61,396 nt of DNA, from NCBI RefSeq assembly GCF_021730435.1, contig NZ_JABWGX010000028.1:1-61396 (forward strand), read 5' to 3'. Positions 43,725 through 53,090 of this stretch are shown here, piece by piece (position 1 is the first letter of the stretch; every line of letters starts with the position of its first letter). Position numbers and translations under genes: made by a program. The notes under the pieces were generated by a model. The model was not told the DNA's origin, ran no database searches, and saw only the letters and a list, made by a program, of their open reading frames with translations. This stretch comes from Xanthobacter agilis. GTDB lineage: Bacteria > Pseudomonadota > Alphaproteobacteria > Rhizobiales > Xanthobacteraceae.

Positions 43725-46700
43725 ATGAAACTGCATTTCGAACCCGATCTCGACTACCAGAAACGCGCGATCGAAGCCGTCGCGGACCTGTTTCGTGGCC
43801 AGGAGATCAACCGTACCGAGTTCACCGTCACCGCCTTCGGCACAGGCAAGGCTGGCGGTATCGGTCGATTGAAGGAAGATGCGGCTCTTGATGCGCAGTC
43901 AGAGCTCGGGCTGGTCGAGAGTGAACTCGGCATCGGCAATCGGCTCACGCTGCTGGATGACGAGATCATCGCCAATCTGAAGGATATCCAGCTCCGCAAT
44001 GGCTTGGCGCCATCCTCCGCGCTGACCTCTGGCGACTTCACGGTGGAAATGGAGACCGGCACGGGCAAGACCTATGTCTATCTCCGCACCATTTTCGAGC
44101 TGAACAAGCTCTTTGGCTTCACCAAATTCGTCATCGTCGTGCCGTCGGTCGCGATCAAGGAGGGCGTCTACAAGACGCTCCAGATCACCGAGGAGCATTT
44201 CAAGGGCCTCTATTCGGGACAGCCTTTCGACTATTTCCTCTACGACTCCACCAAGCTCGGCCAGGTGCGCAATTTCGCGACCAGCCCCAACATCCAGATC
44301 ATGGTGGTGACGGTCGGCGCCATCAACAAGAAGGATGTGAACAACCTCTACAAGGACAGCGAGAAGACGGGCGGCGAGCGGCCGATCGACCTCATCCGCG
44401 CGACGCGGCCCATCCTGATCGTGGACGAACCGCAGAGCGTCGACGGCGGCCTTTCTGGCGCGGGCAAGAACGCCCTCGGCGAGATGAATCCGCTTTGCAC
44501 GCTGCGCTATTCGGCGACCCACGTCGACAAGCATCACATGGTGTTCCGCCTGGACGCGGTCGACGCCTACGAGCGCAAGCTGGTCAAGCAGATCGAAGTC
44601 GCCTCGCTCGAAGTGGAAGGAGGCCACAACAAGGCCTATGTCCGTTTCGTCTCCGCCAGCAACGCCAAGGGAACCATCACCGCGCGCGTTGAAATCGATG
44701 TGCTCGATGGCAAGCAGGTGCGTCGCCAGGAGGTGACGGTTCAGGATGGCGACGACCTGGAGGAGCCGACCAAGCGCGCGATTTACGCCGATTGCCGCAT
44801 CGGCGAGATCCGCGCCGGACGCGACAATCAGCTCCTGGAGGTAAAGCTACCGGGCGGTGAAGAGTTTCTCCAGCCAGGCCAAGCCGTCGGCGATGTTGAT
44901 GCCGACGCGCTGAAGCGCCTGATGATCCGCCGCACGATCCACGAGCATCTGGTAAAGGAGAAGCGCTTGGCGCCGCTCGGCATCAAGGTGCTGAGCCTGT
45001 TCTTCATCGATGCGGTGGAGCACTACCGCTCCTACGACGCCGATGGAAATCCCGTGAAGGGCAAATATGCCCGCATCTTCGAGGAAGAGTATCGCCGCGC
45101 GGCGAAGCTTCCCGACTTCGTCAGCCTGTTCAAGGAGGTCGACGTTACGTCGGAAGCCGAAGAGGTGCATGACGGCTATTTCTCGATCGACAAGGCGCGG
45201 CGCTGGACCGATACGGCCGACAACAATCAGGCAGGCCGCGACAATGCCGAGCGTGCCTATAACCTGATCATGAAGGACAAGGAGAAGCTGCTCAGCTTCG
45301 AGACGAAGCTGAAGTTCATCTTTTCGCACTCGGCCCTGAAGGAGGGGTGGGACAATCCCAACGTCTTCCAGATCTGTGCGCTCCGCGAGATCGGCACCGA
45401 GCGCGAGCGGCGGCAAACCATCGGCCGTGGTCTTAGACTGTGCGTGAACCAGAATGGCGAACGCCTGCGCGGCTTCGACATCAACACGCTGACCGTCATC
45501 GCCACAGAGAGCTATGAGGACTTCGCCGAGAACCTGCAGAAGGAGATCGAGAAGGACACCGGCATCAAATTCGGCATCGTCGAAAAGCACCAGTTCGCGA
45601 CCATTCCAGTGGTCAATCCGGACGGCTCGACCGGAATGCTGGGTTTCGAGGAATCAGCCGCCATCTTCGATCACCTGAAGGCCGAGGGCTTCGTCGACAC
45701 CAAGGGCAAGGTGCAGGACACGCTGCGCACCGCCCTGAAGGACGGAACGCTCGCGCTGCCGGTGGCGCTCGCCGCCCACCTTGGCGCGGTTCGTGACGTG
45801 CTGAAGAAGGTCGCTGGGAAGCTCGACATCAAGAACGCCGACGAGCGCGTCACCGTCAAGACACGGCAGGCCATTCTTGAGAGCGCCGAATTCCAGGCGC
45901 TCTGGGACCGCATCAAGCACAAGACGACCTATCGCGTTCACTTCGACAATGAAAAGCTGATCACCGATTGCGCCAAGGCGATCGCCAATGGTCCGCCCGT
46001 CTCCAAGGCCCGCGTGCGGGTCAGGAAGGCCGATCTCTCTATCGGACAGGGTGGTGTCGAGGCCAAGGAGCACGCCAAGGACAGCGGGACGATCATCACG
46101 ATCGAGGAAGGCGACATTATCCTGCCCGACGTGCTGACCGATCTTCAGGACCGGACCCAGCTCACCCGCAAGAGCCTCGTCCGCATTCTGACCGAGTGCG
46201 GCCGCTTGACCGACTTCAAGCGCAATCCGCAAGCCTTCATCGAGATCGCCGGCGAGGTCATCAACCGGACCAAGCGCCTGGCCATTGTCGACGGCATCAA
46301 ATATCAGCGGATCGGCGACGAGCACTATTACGCGCAGGAGCTTTTCGCACAGGAGGAACTGACCGGCTATTTGCGCAACATGCTCAAGGACGCGCAGAAG
46401 TCGGTCTTCGAGCACGTCGTCTATGATTCCGGAGGTGTCGAACGGACATTCGCAGAGCAGCTCGAAAAGAACGAGTCCGTGAAGATCTACGCCAAGCTGC
46501 CTGGGTGGTTCAAAGTGCCGACTCCGCTCGGCACCTACAATCCCGATTGGGCGGTTCTGGTCGAAGTCAGCGGCGAAGAGCGCCTCTATTTCGTCGTGGA
46601 GACCAAAAGCAGCCTCTTCGTGGACGACTTGCGCGATATCGAAGCCGGCAAGATCGCGTGCGGGGAGGCGCACTTCAGCGCGCTCGCCTCCGGACCGAAC

Positions 46701-46754
46701 CCGGCTCGATACATAAAGGCCAGAACGGTCGACGACCTGATGGATCACACGTAA
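43725..46754 (+). CDS. res: Type III restriction enzyme, Res subunit
   Basis: A 1,009-residue helicase-nuclease. Walker A is METGTGKTYV (about residue 108), motif II ILIVDEPQS (about 232), LRYSATH next, and motif VI RRQTIGRGLRL (about 565). The C-terminal PD-(D/E)xK-type nuclease is YNPDWAVL ... YFVVETKSS (about 938-965). All parts for ATP-dependent cleavage of unmodified DNA are present. GAGGA 7-11 nt upstream of ATG 43725 supports coupling to mod. GC-rich like the ICE core. Confidence 0.92.
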   Translation: MKLHFEPDLDYQKRAIEAVADLFRGQEINRTEFTVTAFGTGKAGGIGRLKEDAALDAQSELGLVESELGIGNRLTLLDDEIIANLKDIQLRNGLAPSSALTSGDFTVEMETGTGKTYVYLRTIFELNKLFGFTKFVIVVPSVAIKEGVYKTLQITEEHFKGLYSGQPFDYFLYDSTKLGQVRNFATSPNIQIMVVTVGAINKKDVNNLYKDSEKTGGERPIDLIRATRPILIVDEPQSVDGGLSGAGKNALGEMNPLCTLRYSATHVDKHHMVFRLDAVDAYERKLVKQIEVASLEVEGGHNKAYVRFVSASNAKGTITARVEIDVLDGKQVRRQEVTVQDGDDLEEPTKRAIYADCRIGEIRAGRDNQLLEVKLPGGEEFLQPGQAVGDVDADALKRLMIRRTIHEHLVKEKRLAPLGIKVLSLFFIDAVEHYRSYDADGNPVKGKYARIFEEEYRRAAKLPDFVSLFKEVDVTSEAEEVHDGYFSIDKARRWTDTADNNQAGRDNAERAYNLIMKDKEKLLSFETKLKFIFSHSALKEGWDNPNVFQICALREIGTERERRQTIGRGLRLCVNQNGERLRGFDINTLTVIATESYEDFAENLQKEIEKDTGIKFGIVEKHQFATIPVVNPDGSTGMLGFEESAAIFDHLKAEGFVDTKGKVQDTLRTALKDGTLALPVALAAHLGAVRDVLKKVAGKLDIKNADERVTVKTRQAILESAEFQALWDRIKHKTTYRVHFDNEKLITDCAKAIANGPPVSKARVRVRKADLSIGQGGVEAKEHAKDSGTIITIEEGDIILPDVLTDLQDRTQLTRKSLVRILTECGRLTDFKRNPQAFIEIAGEVINRTKRLAIVDGIKYQRIGDEHYYAQELFAQEELTGYLRNMLKDAQKSVFEHVVYDSGGVERTFAEQLEKNESVKIYAKLPGWFKVPTPLGTYNPDWAVLVEVSGEERLYFVVETKSSLFVDDLRDIEAGKIACGEAHFSALASGPNPARYIKARTVDDLMDHT

Positions 46755-46979
46755 GGCGCTCTCCTTCACGAGGACTGCCGCCCGTCAATTGCCTTGCCCC
46801 CTGGAGAGCGGCGAACATACGCCGGCACCAGGAGCAAAGTCAGAGCCTGCGCTTTGGCGGTGCCGGCGCGCAGGTGGCCGCTTCGAGGGGCAAGCGCAAC
46901 GGATTGCTGTTTCCTGAAAATGTGATAAAACCTCTGCTATATTTTAAATCTGTCGAGGAAACATCACATCGCTACGGCC
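46755..46979 (+). promoter_or_regulatory. Promoter region of the abiE pair
   Basis: 225 bp between res and abiEi. The last 60 bp are AT-rich with a TGC-TATATT extended -10 (46935-46943) and an inverted GTGAT / ATCAC pair (46922-46926, 46963-46967), which could serve AbiEi autoregulation. The earlier part holds nothing recognised. Confidence 0.45.
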
Positions 46980-47591
46980 ATGGATTCTCAACGCACTCAA
47001 GCGCTCAAGCTGCTGAAAGCGTGCCCGATGATGCGGCTGAAGGACTTTGCCGCCCACGGCATCGGCCCGGAAACGCTGGCGCGTCTTGTCCGGGACGGGG
47101 CGGTCGTTCGCCCCGCGCGCGGTCTCTATCAGCTTGCGGATAGTTCGGGCGATGCGGCTCGCATTCTGGCGGAAGCTTCGGTGCTCGTTCCCAAAGGCGT
47201 CATCTGCCTGACCTCAGCGCTGCAATTCCATGAGCTGACGCTGCAAATGCCATCCGCCGTTTGGATGGCCATCGATCGCACCGCCTGGCGTCCCAAAATC
47301 GATTATCCGCCCATCCGCTTCGTGCGATTTACAGGCCCATCTCTGGCGGACGGTGTCGAGCGGCATTCCATCGATGGCATCGAGGTGTCGATCACAAATC
47401 CAGCGCGGACGATCGTCGATTGCTTTCGCTATCGGGCGAAGGTCGGACTGGATGTCGCTCTGGAAGGCCTGCGTGAGGGACTTCGACGGCGGAAAGTCAC
47501 GAGCGACCAGCTCTGGACCTATGGGACAAAGGGAAAGGTCTGGTCGACCATGAGGCCCTATGTGGAAGCGACGGTAGCCGATGGCACATGA
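46980..47591 (+). CDS. abiEi: AbiEi-type antitoxin of a type IV toxin-antitoxin system
   Basis: A 203-residue protein with an N-terminal winged HTH (ALKLLKACPMMRLKDFAAHG, LARLVRDGAVVRPARGLYQL) and the AbiEi C-terminal region (VCLTSALQFHEL-like GVICLTSALQFHELTLQMP, ISNPARTIVDCFRYR-like ITNPARTIVDCFRYR). It represses the operon and neutralises AbiEii. Overlaps the toxin gene by 11 bp. Confidence 0.88.
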   Translation: MDSQRTQALKLLKACPMMRLKDFAAHGIGPETLARLVRDGAVVRPARGLYQLADSSGDAARILAEASVLVPKGVICLTSALQFHELTLQMPSAVWMAIDRTAWRPKIDYPPIRFVRFTGPSLADGVERHSIDGIEVSITNPARTIVDCFRYRAKVGLDVALEGLREGLRRRKVTSDQLWTYGTKGKVWSTMRPYVEATVADGT

Positions 47592-48495
47592 ACCAAGGAA
47601 AAACGTCGGTGCTTCGGTCCGGGCTCGCCTGCTCGACCGGTCTCGTGTCGAACGCACGGACTTTCAGATTCTGCTGACGCGCTATGCGCTGGAACGGCTT
47701 CTGTATCGACTGAGCCTGTCACCTCATCGCGACCGCTTCATCCTGAAGGGTGCGATGCTGTTCGTGACCTGGGTGGCAGATCCTTTCCGGCCTACACGCG
47801 ATCTCGATTTCCTCGGCTATGGCGAGAACAGCCCGGAGGCGATCGGAGAGGTCTTTCGAGAGATCTGCGGGCAGCCGGTCGATGACGATGGCGTCGTATT
47901 TGATATTGTAGCGATCGCGGCTGTTCCGATCCGGGAGGACGTTGAATACGGCGGCATCCGCGTGCGCACCTCTGCGACGATCGCAGGCGCCCGCGTTCCT
48001 ATCCAAGTGGACATCGGCTTTGGTGATGCCGTCACGCCCGGGCCTGTCGAGATTGAATATCCGTCGCTGCTCGACGCGCCTGCGCCCCGCCTGCGTGCCT
48101 ATCCGGTGACGACGGTGGTTGCCGAGAAATTCCAGGCACTCGTCGTGCTCGGCATAGCGAACAGCCGGTTGAAGGATTTCTATGACCTCTGGCTGATCGC
48201 TCAGACGTTCGAATTCGATCAGGCATCGCTTGCAGAGGCCGTCCGCCAGACCTTTGCTCGGCGCGGAACCATGCTTCCAATCGAGAAGCCTACTGGCCTG
48301 AGTGATGCTTACGCTGAAGCCTGGGGGCGCCAGTGGCAGGCCTTTTTGGGACGAGAGCGTATGGCCGCGGCGCCGGCGGAGCTAGCTGTCGTCGTCTCCG
48401 ACCTCGCGGGATTTCTGCTTCCCCTGATCGGGCCTGCTGAAAGGGACGAGCGTTGGAAGCCTCGTGAAGGTTGGAGGGCATTGGATGCCGGCTAG
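47581..48495 (+). CDS. abiEii: AbiEii-type nucleotidyltransferase toxin
   Basis: A 304-residue nucleotidyltransferase. Key motifs are LKGAMLF, RPTRDLDFLGYG with the Asp pair of the active site, and SRLKDFYDLWLI. AbiEii toxins modify tRNA or act through GTP binding and give abortive infection. Overlap with abiEi and lack of a gap fit the usual bicistronic pair. It is the last gene before the integrase, a frequent place for stabilising toxin-antitoxin modules. Confidence 0.88.
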   Translation: MAHEPRKNVGASVRARLLDRSRVERTDFQILLTRYALERLLYRLSLSPHRDRFILKGAMLFVTWVADPFRPTRDLDFLGYGENSPEAIGEVFREICGQPVDDDGVVFDIVAIAAVPIREDVEYGGIRVRTSATIAGARVPIQVDIGFGDAVTPGPVEIEYPSLLDAPAPRLRAYPVTTVVAEKFQALVVLGIANSRLKDFYDLWLIAQTFEFDQASLAEAVRQTFARRGTMLPIEKPTGLSDAYAEAWGRQWQAFLGRERMAAAPAELAVVVSDLAGFLLPLIGPAERDERWKPREGWRALDAG

Positions 48496-48771
48496 GATGC
48501 GTAGCCTGGAGGGTAGCGAGCAATGCGCGCGCGGCAGAATCGGTTTCGCCACGTATCGCAGTCAATCGCGGACGTTTTCGACCGGCTGTAGCTATTTCTC
48601 CTGCACTTCGTATATAATACGAACGAAGAGATTGACGCCGCGCACCGCACCACATTTATTGTGGAAAATCAATTGCGTGTGATTCTGACGGTATATCTGA
48701 CGGTAAACGTCGATTTCTCCGTCTTACACTCATCGAAAATTCAAATACTTACTACTTCGGTTGATCATCGA
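48496..48771. promoter_or_regulatory. Integrase upstream region with recombination-type repeats
   Basis: 276 bp, AT-rich from 48,590. Contains a TTCGTAT-ata-ATACGAA palindrome (48607-48623) and two direct repeats TCTGACGGTA (48684, 48696; spacing 12 bp). These may be integrase core/arm-type sites or an operator. No tRNA 3' end was seen. Confidence 0.45.
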
Positions 48772-50016
48772 GTGGGCATCAAGAGGCTGAAACCAAAGGA
48801 TAAATTGTACAAGGTGACCGATCGTGACGGTATGTACGCTTCCGTCGCCACGACAGGTCAAATCACCTTCCGGTACGACTACCGTCTGAATGGCCGCCGG
48901 GAGACGCTGACGATCGGCCCCTACGGCCCCGATGGCTTCACGCTCGCCGAAGCGCGCGAGCGCTGCATCGCAGCCCGCAAGCAGGTGGCGGAGGGGCTTT
49001 CTCCGGCTCACGAGAAACAGCGCGACAAGCGGCGCAAGGCCATGGAGCGCAGCTTCGGCGCGGTGAGCGGCTTATGGATCAAGGAAGCGCGCATGGCGGA
49101 AAGCACCCGCTCGATGCGTAAGGCCATCCTCGATCGCGACATTCTCCCCGCCTGGAAGAACCGCCTTCTGACCGAGGTGACGCCGGACGATTTGCGGCAG
49201 CTCTGCGCCGAGGTGAAGGAGCGCGGCGCCCCGGCGACCGCCATCCACGCCCGCGACATCGTCAAGCAGATCTTCGCCTTCGCCATCCTGCATGGTGAGA
49301 AGGTGCCGAACCCGGCCGACGAGGTCGGGCCGGCCTCGATCGCGACCTTCCAGCCGAAGGACAGGGCGCTGTCGCCGGCCGAGATCAAGATCATGCTGCA
49401 GCAGATCGAGCACGTGCCGACCCTGCCGACCATCCGCCTCGGCCTGCGTCTGATCCTGCTCACCATGGTGCGCAAGAGCGAGCTGACCGATGCCGTCTGG
49501 GACGAGGTCGATTTCGAGAACGCCGTCTGGACCATTCCGAAGGAGCGTATGAAGCGGTCGAAGGCGCACAACGTCTACCTGTCGCAACAGTCGCTCGACA
49601 TCCTGATCGCGCTCAAGACCTGCGCCGGCAATTCGCGCTTTCTGCTGCCGTCCCGCTATGACGCCGACGCCCCCATGTCGCGCGCGACCTTCAATCGCGT
49701 GACCACGGCCGTCGTGACGCGGGCGAAGAAGGAGGGGTTGCCGCTGGAGCCCTTCACGGTCCACGACCTGCGCCGGACCGGCTCGACGCTCCTGAACGAG
49801 ATGGGCTTCAACAGCGACTGGATCGAGAAATGCCTCGCCCACGAGGACGGGCGCTCGTCACGCGGCGTCTACAACAAAGCGGAATACGAACCGCAGCGCC
49901 GGCACATGCTCCAGGAATGGGCCGATATGATCGACGCCTGGGTGACTGGCCAGAAGCGGGCACCGACGCTGTTGCCGTCCGCGATGCCGTTTATTGGGAT
50001 TGAAAGTGTGTCGTGA
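48772..50016 (+). CDS. int: Tyrosine recombinase / P4-type integrase
   Basis: A 414-residue integrase with an N-terminal DUF4102-like arm-binding domain (IKRLKPKDKLYKVTDRDGMY, TLTIGPYGPDGFTLAEARER) and a catalytic domain with Arg (TMVRKSELTD, about 234), HxxR (VHDLRRTGSTLLNEMGF, about 331) and the nucleophile Tyr (GVYNKAEY, about 367). GTG 48772 is chosen because the DUF4102 fold begins there; the frame is open to 48,661. It should catalyse integration and excision of the ICE. It differs from the resolvase-like gene order of classic Tn4371, where int is at the parB end. Confidence 0.9.
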   Translation: MGIKRLKPKDKLYKVTDRDGMYASVATTGQITFRYDYRLNGRRETLTIGPYGPDGFTLAEARERCIAARKQVAEGLSPAHEKQRDKRRKAMERSFGAVSGLWIKEARMAESTRSMRKAILDRDILPAWKNRLLTEVTPDDLRQLCAEVKERGAPATAIHARDIVKQIFAFAILHGEKVPNPADEVGPASIATFQPKDRALSPAEIKIMLQQIEHVPTLPTIRLGLRLILLTMVRKSELTDAVWDEVDFENAVWTIPKERMKRSKAHNVYLSQQSLDILIALKTCAGNSRFLLPSRYDADAPMSRATFNRVTTAVVTRAKKEGLPLEPFTVHDLRRTGSTLLNEMGFNSDWIEKCLAHEDGRSSRGVYNKAEYEPQRRHMLQEWADMIDAWVTGQKRAPTLLPSAMPFIGIESVS

Positions 50017-50352
50017 GCGGATGCATGCGCCGCATATTTCAGTGGACAGCGGCTGATGAGAACGCGATCGGAATAGAGCGGCGCGGCGGTGTTCGGCGGC
50101 GATCACGAGCCACGTGCGTTACCGGATGTTCGGCGGTGCCCTTTTCGCCACACGGTCGATGGCATCCGCGACCGTGCGATGCAGCGTGGCCGGCAGGTGG
50201 TGTCCCATGCCGGCATGGTCATGTATCACGACAGAAAACGTCCGCAACAGTCATAAAAAATACATTGATATGTTTTCTGCCGCCCTGAATGATATCGCCG
50301 CCGTCAGTGTTGCATTGCTATGAGGAAAACCTGAATACGCAATGTAAGGAAG
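50017..50352. other. Region after the integrase
   Basis: 336 bp with no intact gene. The minus strand holds an alpha/beta hydrolase C-terminal fragment (see next entry). AT-rich DNA at 50,245-50,345 probably holds the AraC gene promoter. The element border may lie here, but no att repeat was identified. Confidence 0.4.
50119..50225 (-). pseudogene. C-terminal fragment of an alpha/beta hydrolase
   Basis: About 35 codons reading DHAGMGHHLPATLHRTVADA, IDRVAKRAPPNIR and stop. The GMGHxLP...I pattern with the catalytic His is that of small alpha/beta hydrolases. No upstream part remains. Confidence 0.5.
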
Positions 50353-51288
50353 ATGATATTGGTTTTGAATAAACCATCCACACCGCCACCTACCCCTGAG
50401 CGGACCTCCCCGATCGGGCTTGAAAGCTATATCAGCGGGACCACGTTGATCAGCGGCGATGGACCGGCGTGGAAAGACGTTTTCGTGCAGGTCTTCTCCC
50501 GCAATCACGTTCAACAGCCCTTCCTGGTTCCCGCCGTCGCTGAGCCGCTCATCGTCTGGGTCATGTCGGGCAGTGCCACCGTCGAAGAAAGGGATCTTGG
50601 AGGTGAATGGGAAGCGAGCCGTGTGAGTGTCGGCGATTTCTTCCTGACACGATCACCTGCTCCCTATGAAATGCGATGGCAGGCCGACGGTGATCAGCCA
50701 TTTCAGGTCATGCACCTCTATGTCTCCATCGCGCTGTTCGAAAAGGTCGCGCGAGAGATGCTGGGCAAGGCCAGCGGCAACGTCACCTTGAAGGATATCT
50801 CCGGGGGGCGCGACACGACGATCTCGCATATCCTAAGCCTCCTTCGTGGAGAATTGGTCGCCGAAAACGGCGGCAGCGCGCTGTTCGTCGAAGGACTGGC
50901 GCAGAGCTTGGCCGTGCACCTCGTGCGCCACTATGGCGTTGCAGATACCGCAGCGCGTGCCCAAACCGCCTTGTCCGGCTCGAAACTGCGGCGGGCCATT
51001 GCCTTCATGGCCGCCCGGCTCGATCAGCCCTTTGATCTCAACAGCTTGGCGCATGAGGTGGGAATGAGCGCGTTCCATTTCAGTCGGCTCTTCAAGAAAT
51101 CGACCGGGGTCTCGCCGTCGCGGTATTTCATTCGGCAGCGTGTCGCCAAGGCACAGCAACTGCTGCAAGAAACCGACGCCAGCATCATCGAGATCGGAAT
51201 GACCGTCGGCTATTCCAGCCCCAGCCATTTCGCGCAGATCTTCCGCCGCGAGACGGGCCTCTCACCGACCGACTATCGGCGAGGCTGA
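50353..51288 (+). CDS. AraC-family transcriptional regulator
   Basis: A 311-residue AraC protein. The cupin-like N-terminus (about residues 30-150) is followed by a two-HTH C-terminal domain ([60 protein letters not shown]). It lies 158 bp before an SDR gene on the same strand and may control it. First intact gene outside the integrase. Confidence 0.88.
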   Translation: MILVLNKPSTPPPTPERTSPIGLESYISGTTLISGDGPAWKDVFVQVFSRNHVQQPFLVPAVAEPLIVWVMSGSATVEERDLGGEWEASRVSVGDFFLTRSPAPYEMRWQADGDQPFQVMHLYVSIALFEKVAREMLGKASGNVTLKDISGGRDTTISHILSLLRGELVAENGGSALFVEGLAQSLAVHLVRHYGVADTAARAQTALSGSKLRRAIAFMAARLDQPFDLNSLAHEVGMSAFHFSRLFKKSTGVSPSRYFIRQRVAKAQQLLQETDASIIEIGMTVGYSSPSHFAQIFRRETGLSPTDYRRG

Positions 51289-51446
51289 GGCGTTTCGCGC
51301 GTGTTGATGGCGAATTGAGCAAAATCCCGACAGCCTCGGCAAGGCGCCGAGAGAGGAAAAAGCCGGGGTTTCATAAATTTCTCCCTGTCGAACGCGAGCG
51401 CCTGTCCACTCCCGGGACGGGTTCGCGAGCAACAAGGAGACGTGCC

Positions 51447-52196
51447 GTGACGAACATCAATGGAAAAGTCGCACTGATTTCCGGTGCATCGAGCGGCATC
51501 GGTGCGGCCGCGGCGCACAAGCTGGCTGCGGCGGGCGTCAAGGTCGGCATCGCGGCCCGGCGTACCGAGCGCCTCGAAGCCCTGAAGGCCGACATCACGG
51601 AAAAGGGCGGCGAAGCTCTCGTGATCGAAATGGACGTGGTCGATCCGGCCTGCGTCGAAGCGGGAGTCAAGAAGCTGGTCGCGGCCTACGGCTCGATCGA
51701 CATTCTCCTCAACAATGCCGGCCTGATGCCGCTTTCCGACGTTGACCAGCTCAAGACCAGCGAATGGCACCGCATGGTCGATGTCAACGTCAAGGGCCTG
51801 CTCAACACGACGGCGGCCGTACTGCCGCAGATGATCAAGCAGCATTCGGGCCATATCTTCAACACATCCTCGATCGCCGGCCGCAAGGTCTTCAAGGGGC
51901 TGTCGGTCTATTGTGCGACGAAGCACGCGGTCACCGCCTTCTCCGACGGCCTGCGCATGGAGGTCGGGCAGAAGCACAACATCCGCGTCACCTGCATCCA
52001 GCCCGGCGCCGTCGCCACCGAACTCTACGACCAGATCACGGACCCCGGCTACCGCCAGCAAATGGATGATCTCACCAAGCAGATGTCCTTCCTGCAAGGC
52101 GCAGACATCGCCGACACCATCCTGTTCGCGCTTCAGGCGCCGGCTCATGTCAACGTCGCGGAGCTCTTCGTTCTGCCGATCGACCAGGGCTGGTGA
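51447..52196 (+). CDS. SDR-family oxidoreductase (classical)
   Basis: A 249-residue classical SDR with GASSGIG (residues 12-18), NNAG, SSIAG and catalytic YCATK. GTG 51447 has AAGGAG 7-12 nt upstream; the frame continues further up. It resembles NADP-dependent dehydrogenases of the YdfG type. A terminator lies 32 bp downstream. Substrate unknown; likely partner of the preceding AraC regulator. Confidence 0.9.
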   Translation: MTNINGKVALISGASSGIGAAAAHKLAAAGVKVGIAARRTERLEALKADITEKGGEALVIEMDVVDPACVEAGVKKLVAAYGSIDILLNNAGLMPLSDVDQLKTSEWHRMVDVNVKGLLNTTAAVLPQMIKQHSGHIFNTSSIAGRKVFKGLSVYCATKHAVTAFSDGLRMEVGQKHNIRVTCIQPGAVATELYDQITDPGYRQQMDDLTKQMSFLQGADIADTILFALQAPAHVNVAELFVLPIDQGW

Positions 52197-52228
52197 GCCG
52201 CCAACCCACACAACGAAACGTCCGCTAG

Positions 52229-52251
52229 CCTTCCCGTCTTTGGCGGGAAGG
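52229..52251. terminator. Bidirectional terminator
   Basis: CCTTCCCG-tctttgg-CGGGAAGG, a perfect 8-bp stem between the convergent SDR gene and the TetR-headed minus-strand operon. Confidence 0.6.
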
Positions 52252-52258
52252 TCGACGG

Positions 52259-52366
52259 TCAAGGAACCGGAACCTGGTCATCCGCAGTGAAGGCCGGATC
52301 CGGCACGTCGATGCATTCGGCCACATCCGCCGGACGGCCGGTCGTGTGGAAGGTGATCTGTCTCAT
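52259..52366 (-). pseudogene. N-terminal stub of a zinc-type alcohol dehydrogenase
   Basis: 35 residues (MRQITFHTTGRPADVAECID, VPDPAFTADDQVPVP) like the first strands of MDR alcohol dehydrogenases, then TGA. It starts inside the TfoX-like stop (ATGA), so the intact ancestor was the fourth gene of this operon. Truncation is likely by recombination at the terminator. Confidence 0.55.
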
Positions 52367-52716
52367 GATGCGCCGCGCTTTCGTTGCGGAACCGAGCGGG
52401 CGGCCCTGAGCGCATCCGCTGCCCAGCCGGACAAGCCTTCGGGGTCGTCGAGGGCCTCGCCCGGTGCCTCGTAATAGGCCGCGACCGTCACTTGGCCTGA
52501 GGCGCCGGCGTAGCTGAACGGCGCGCAGCCATGTCGTTCGAAGGCGCCGCGACTGACCTCGTCGGCCTTGAGATAGAGGACGCCCTTCATGACGAAGCCA
52601 AACTGAACGCCATCGGCCCGCAGGCTCGCGCCCCCGAAATAGCGGTGCACGGAAATCGGGCCGAAACCTTCGATCCTGGCGGCGTACTCCTCCGCCAGCG
52701 CCCGCTGCGACGTCAT
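52363..52716 (-). CDS. TfoX/Sxy N-terminal domain protein
   Basis: A 117-residue TfoX N-terminal domain protein: ISVHRYFGGASLRADGVQFG, KGVLYLKADEVSRGAFERHG, PFSYAGASGQVTVAAYYEAP. In gamma-proteobacteria Sxy/TfoX induces competence; stand-alone short forms have unknown roles. ATGA overlaps with both neighbours put it in the TetR-SnoaL operon. Confidence 0.82.
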   Translation of the reverse strand: MTSQRALAEEYAARIEGFGPISVHRYFGGASLRADGVQFGFVMKGVLYLKADEVSRGAFERHGCAPFSYAGASGQVTVAAYYEAPGEALDDPEGLSGWAADALRAARSVPQRKRGAS

Positions 52717-53090
52717 GTCGAGGCTCTCGCCGTGGGGTCTGACGACGTCAGCGGGAAGAATCCGTTGATTTCCTTCAGGCGCCCTTCGGCATCATGATGG
52801 GCGAAGCTCGCGCCGAGCTGCAGCACGGTACCATCCGCATTCTGGAGCGCCCATCGGGCGAGAGACCGGCCGTTATGCGCGATCACCTGGATGATCCGGA
52901 AGCGGCCGCCCGGCACGCTCTGCTGGAAGCCGGCCATGTAGTCGGACAGCGCGGCCCGGCCCTTCAGCGGACCGTTCGGATCGCAGTAGCTGGCGTCGTC
53001 GGCGAGGCATTCCTTCAGCTCGCTCTCCCGCCGCGCCGGGTCGGACGACCAGATCGCGGCATAGCGGGGCCAGAGCGCTTCAGCATCCAT
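52713..53090 (-). CDS. SnoaL/NTF2-like protein
   Basis: A 125-residue NTF2-fold protein: LWPRYAAIWSSDPARRESEL, ASYCDPNGPLKGRAALSDYM, GGRFRIIQVIAHNGRSLARW. The family includes cyclases, isomerases and ligand-binding proteins. The gene overlaps tetR by 11 bp and tfoX-like by 4 bp. Function not predictable. Confidence 0.82.
   Translation of the reverse strand: MDAEALWPRYAAIWSSDPARRESELKECLADDASYCDPNGPLKGRAALSDYMAGFQQSVPGGRFRIIQVIAHNGRSLARWALQNADGTVLQLGASFAHHDAEGRLKEINGFFPLTSSDPTARAST

Noticed and set aside
50017-50352. att site directly after the integrase
   Set aside because: No direct repeat with the left end of the element or with the int upstream region was found by eye.
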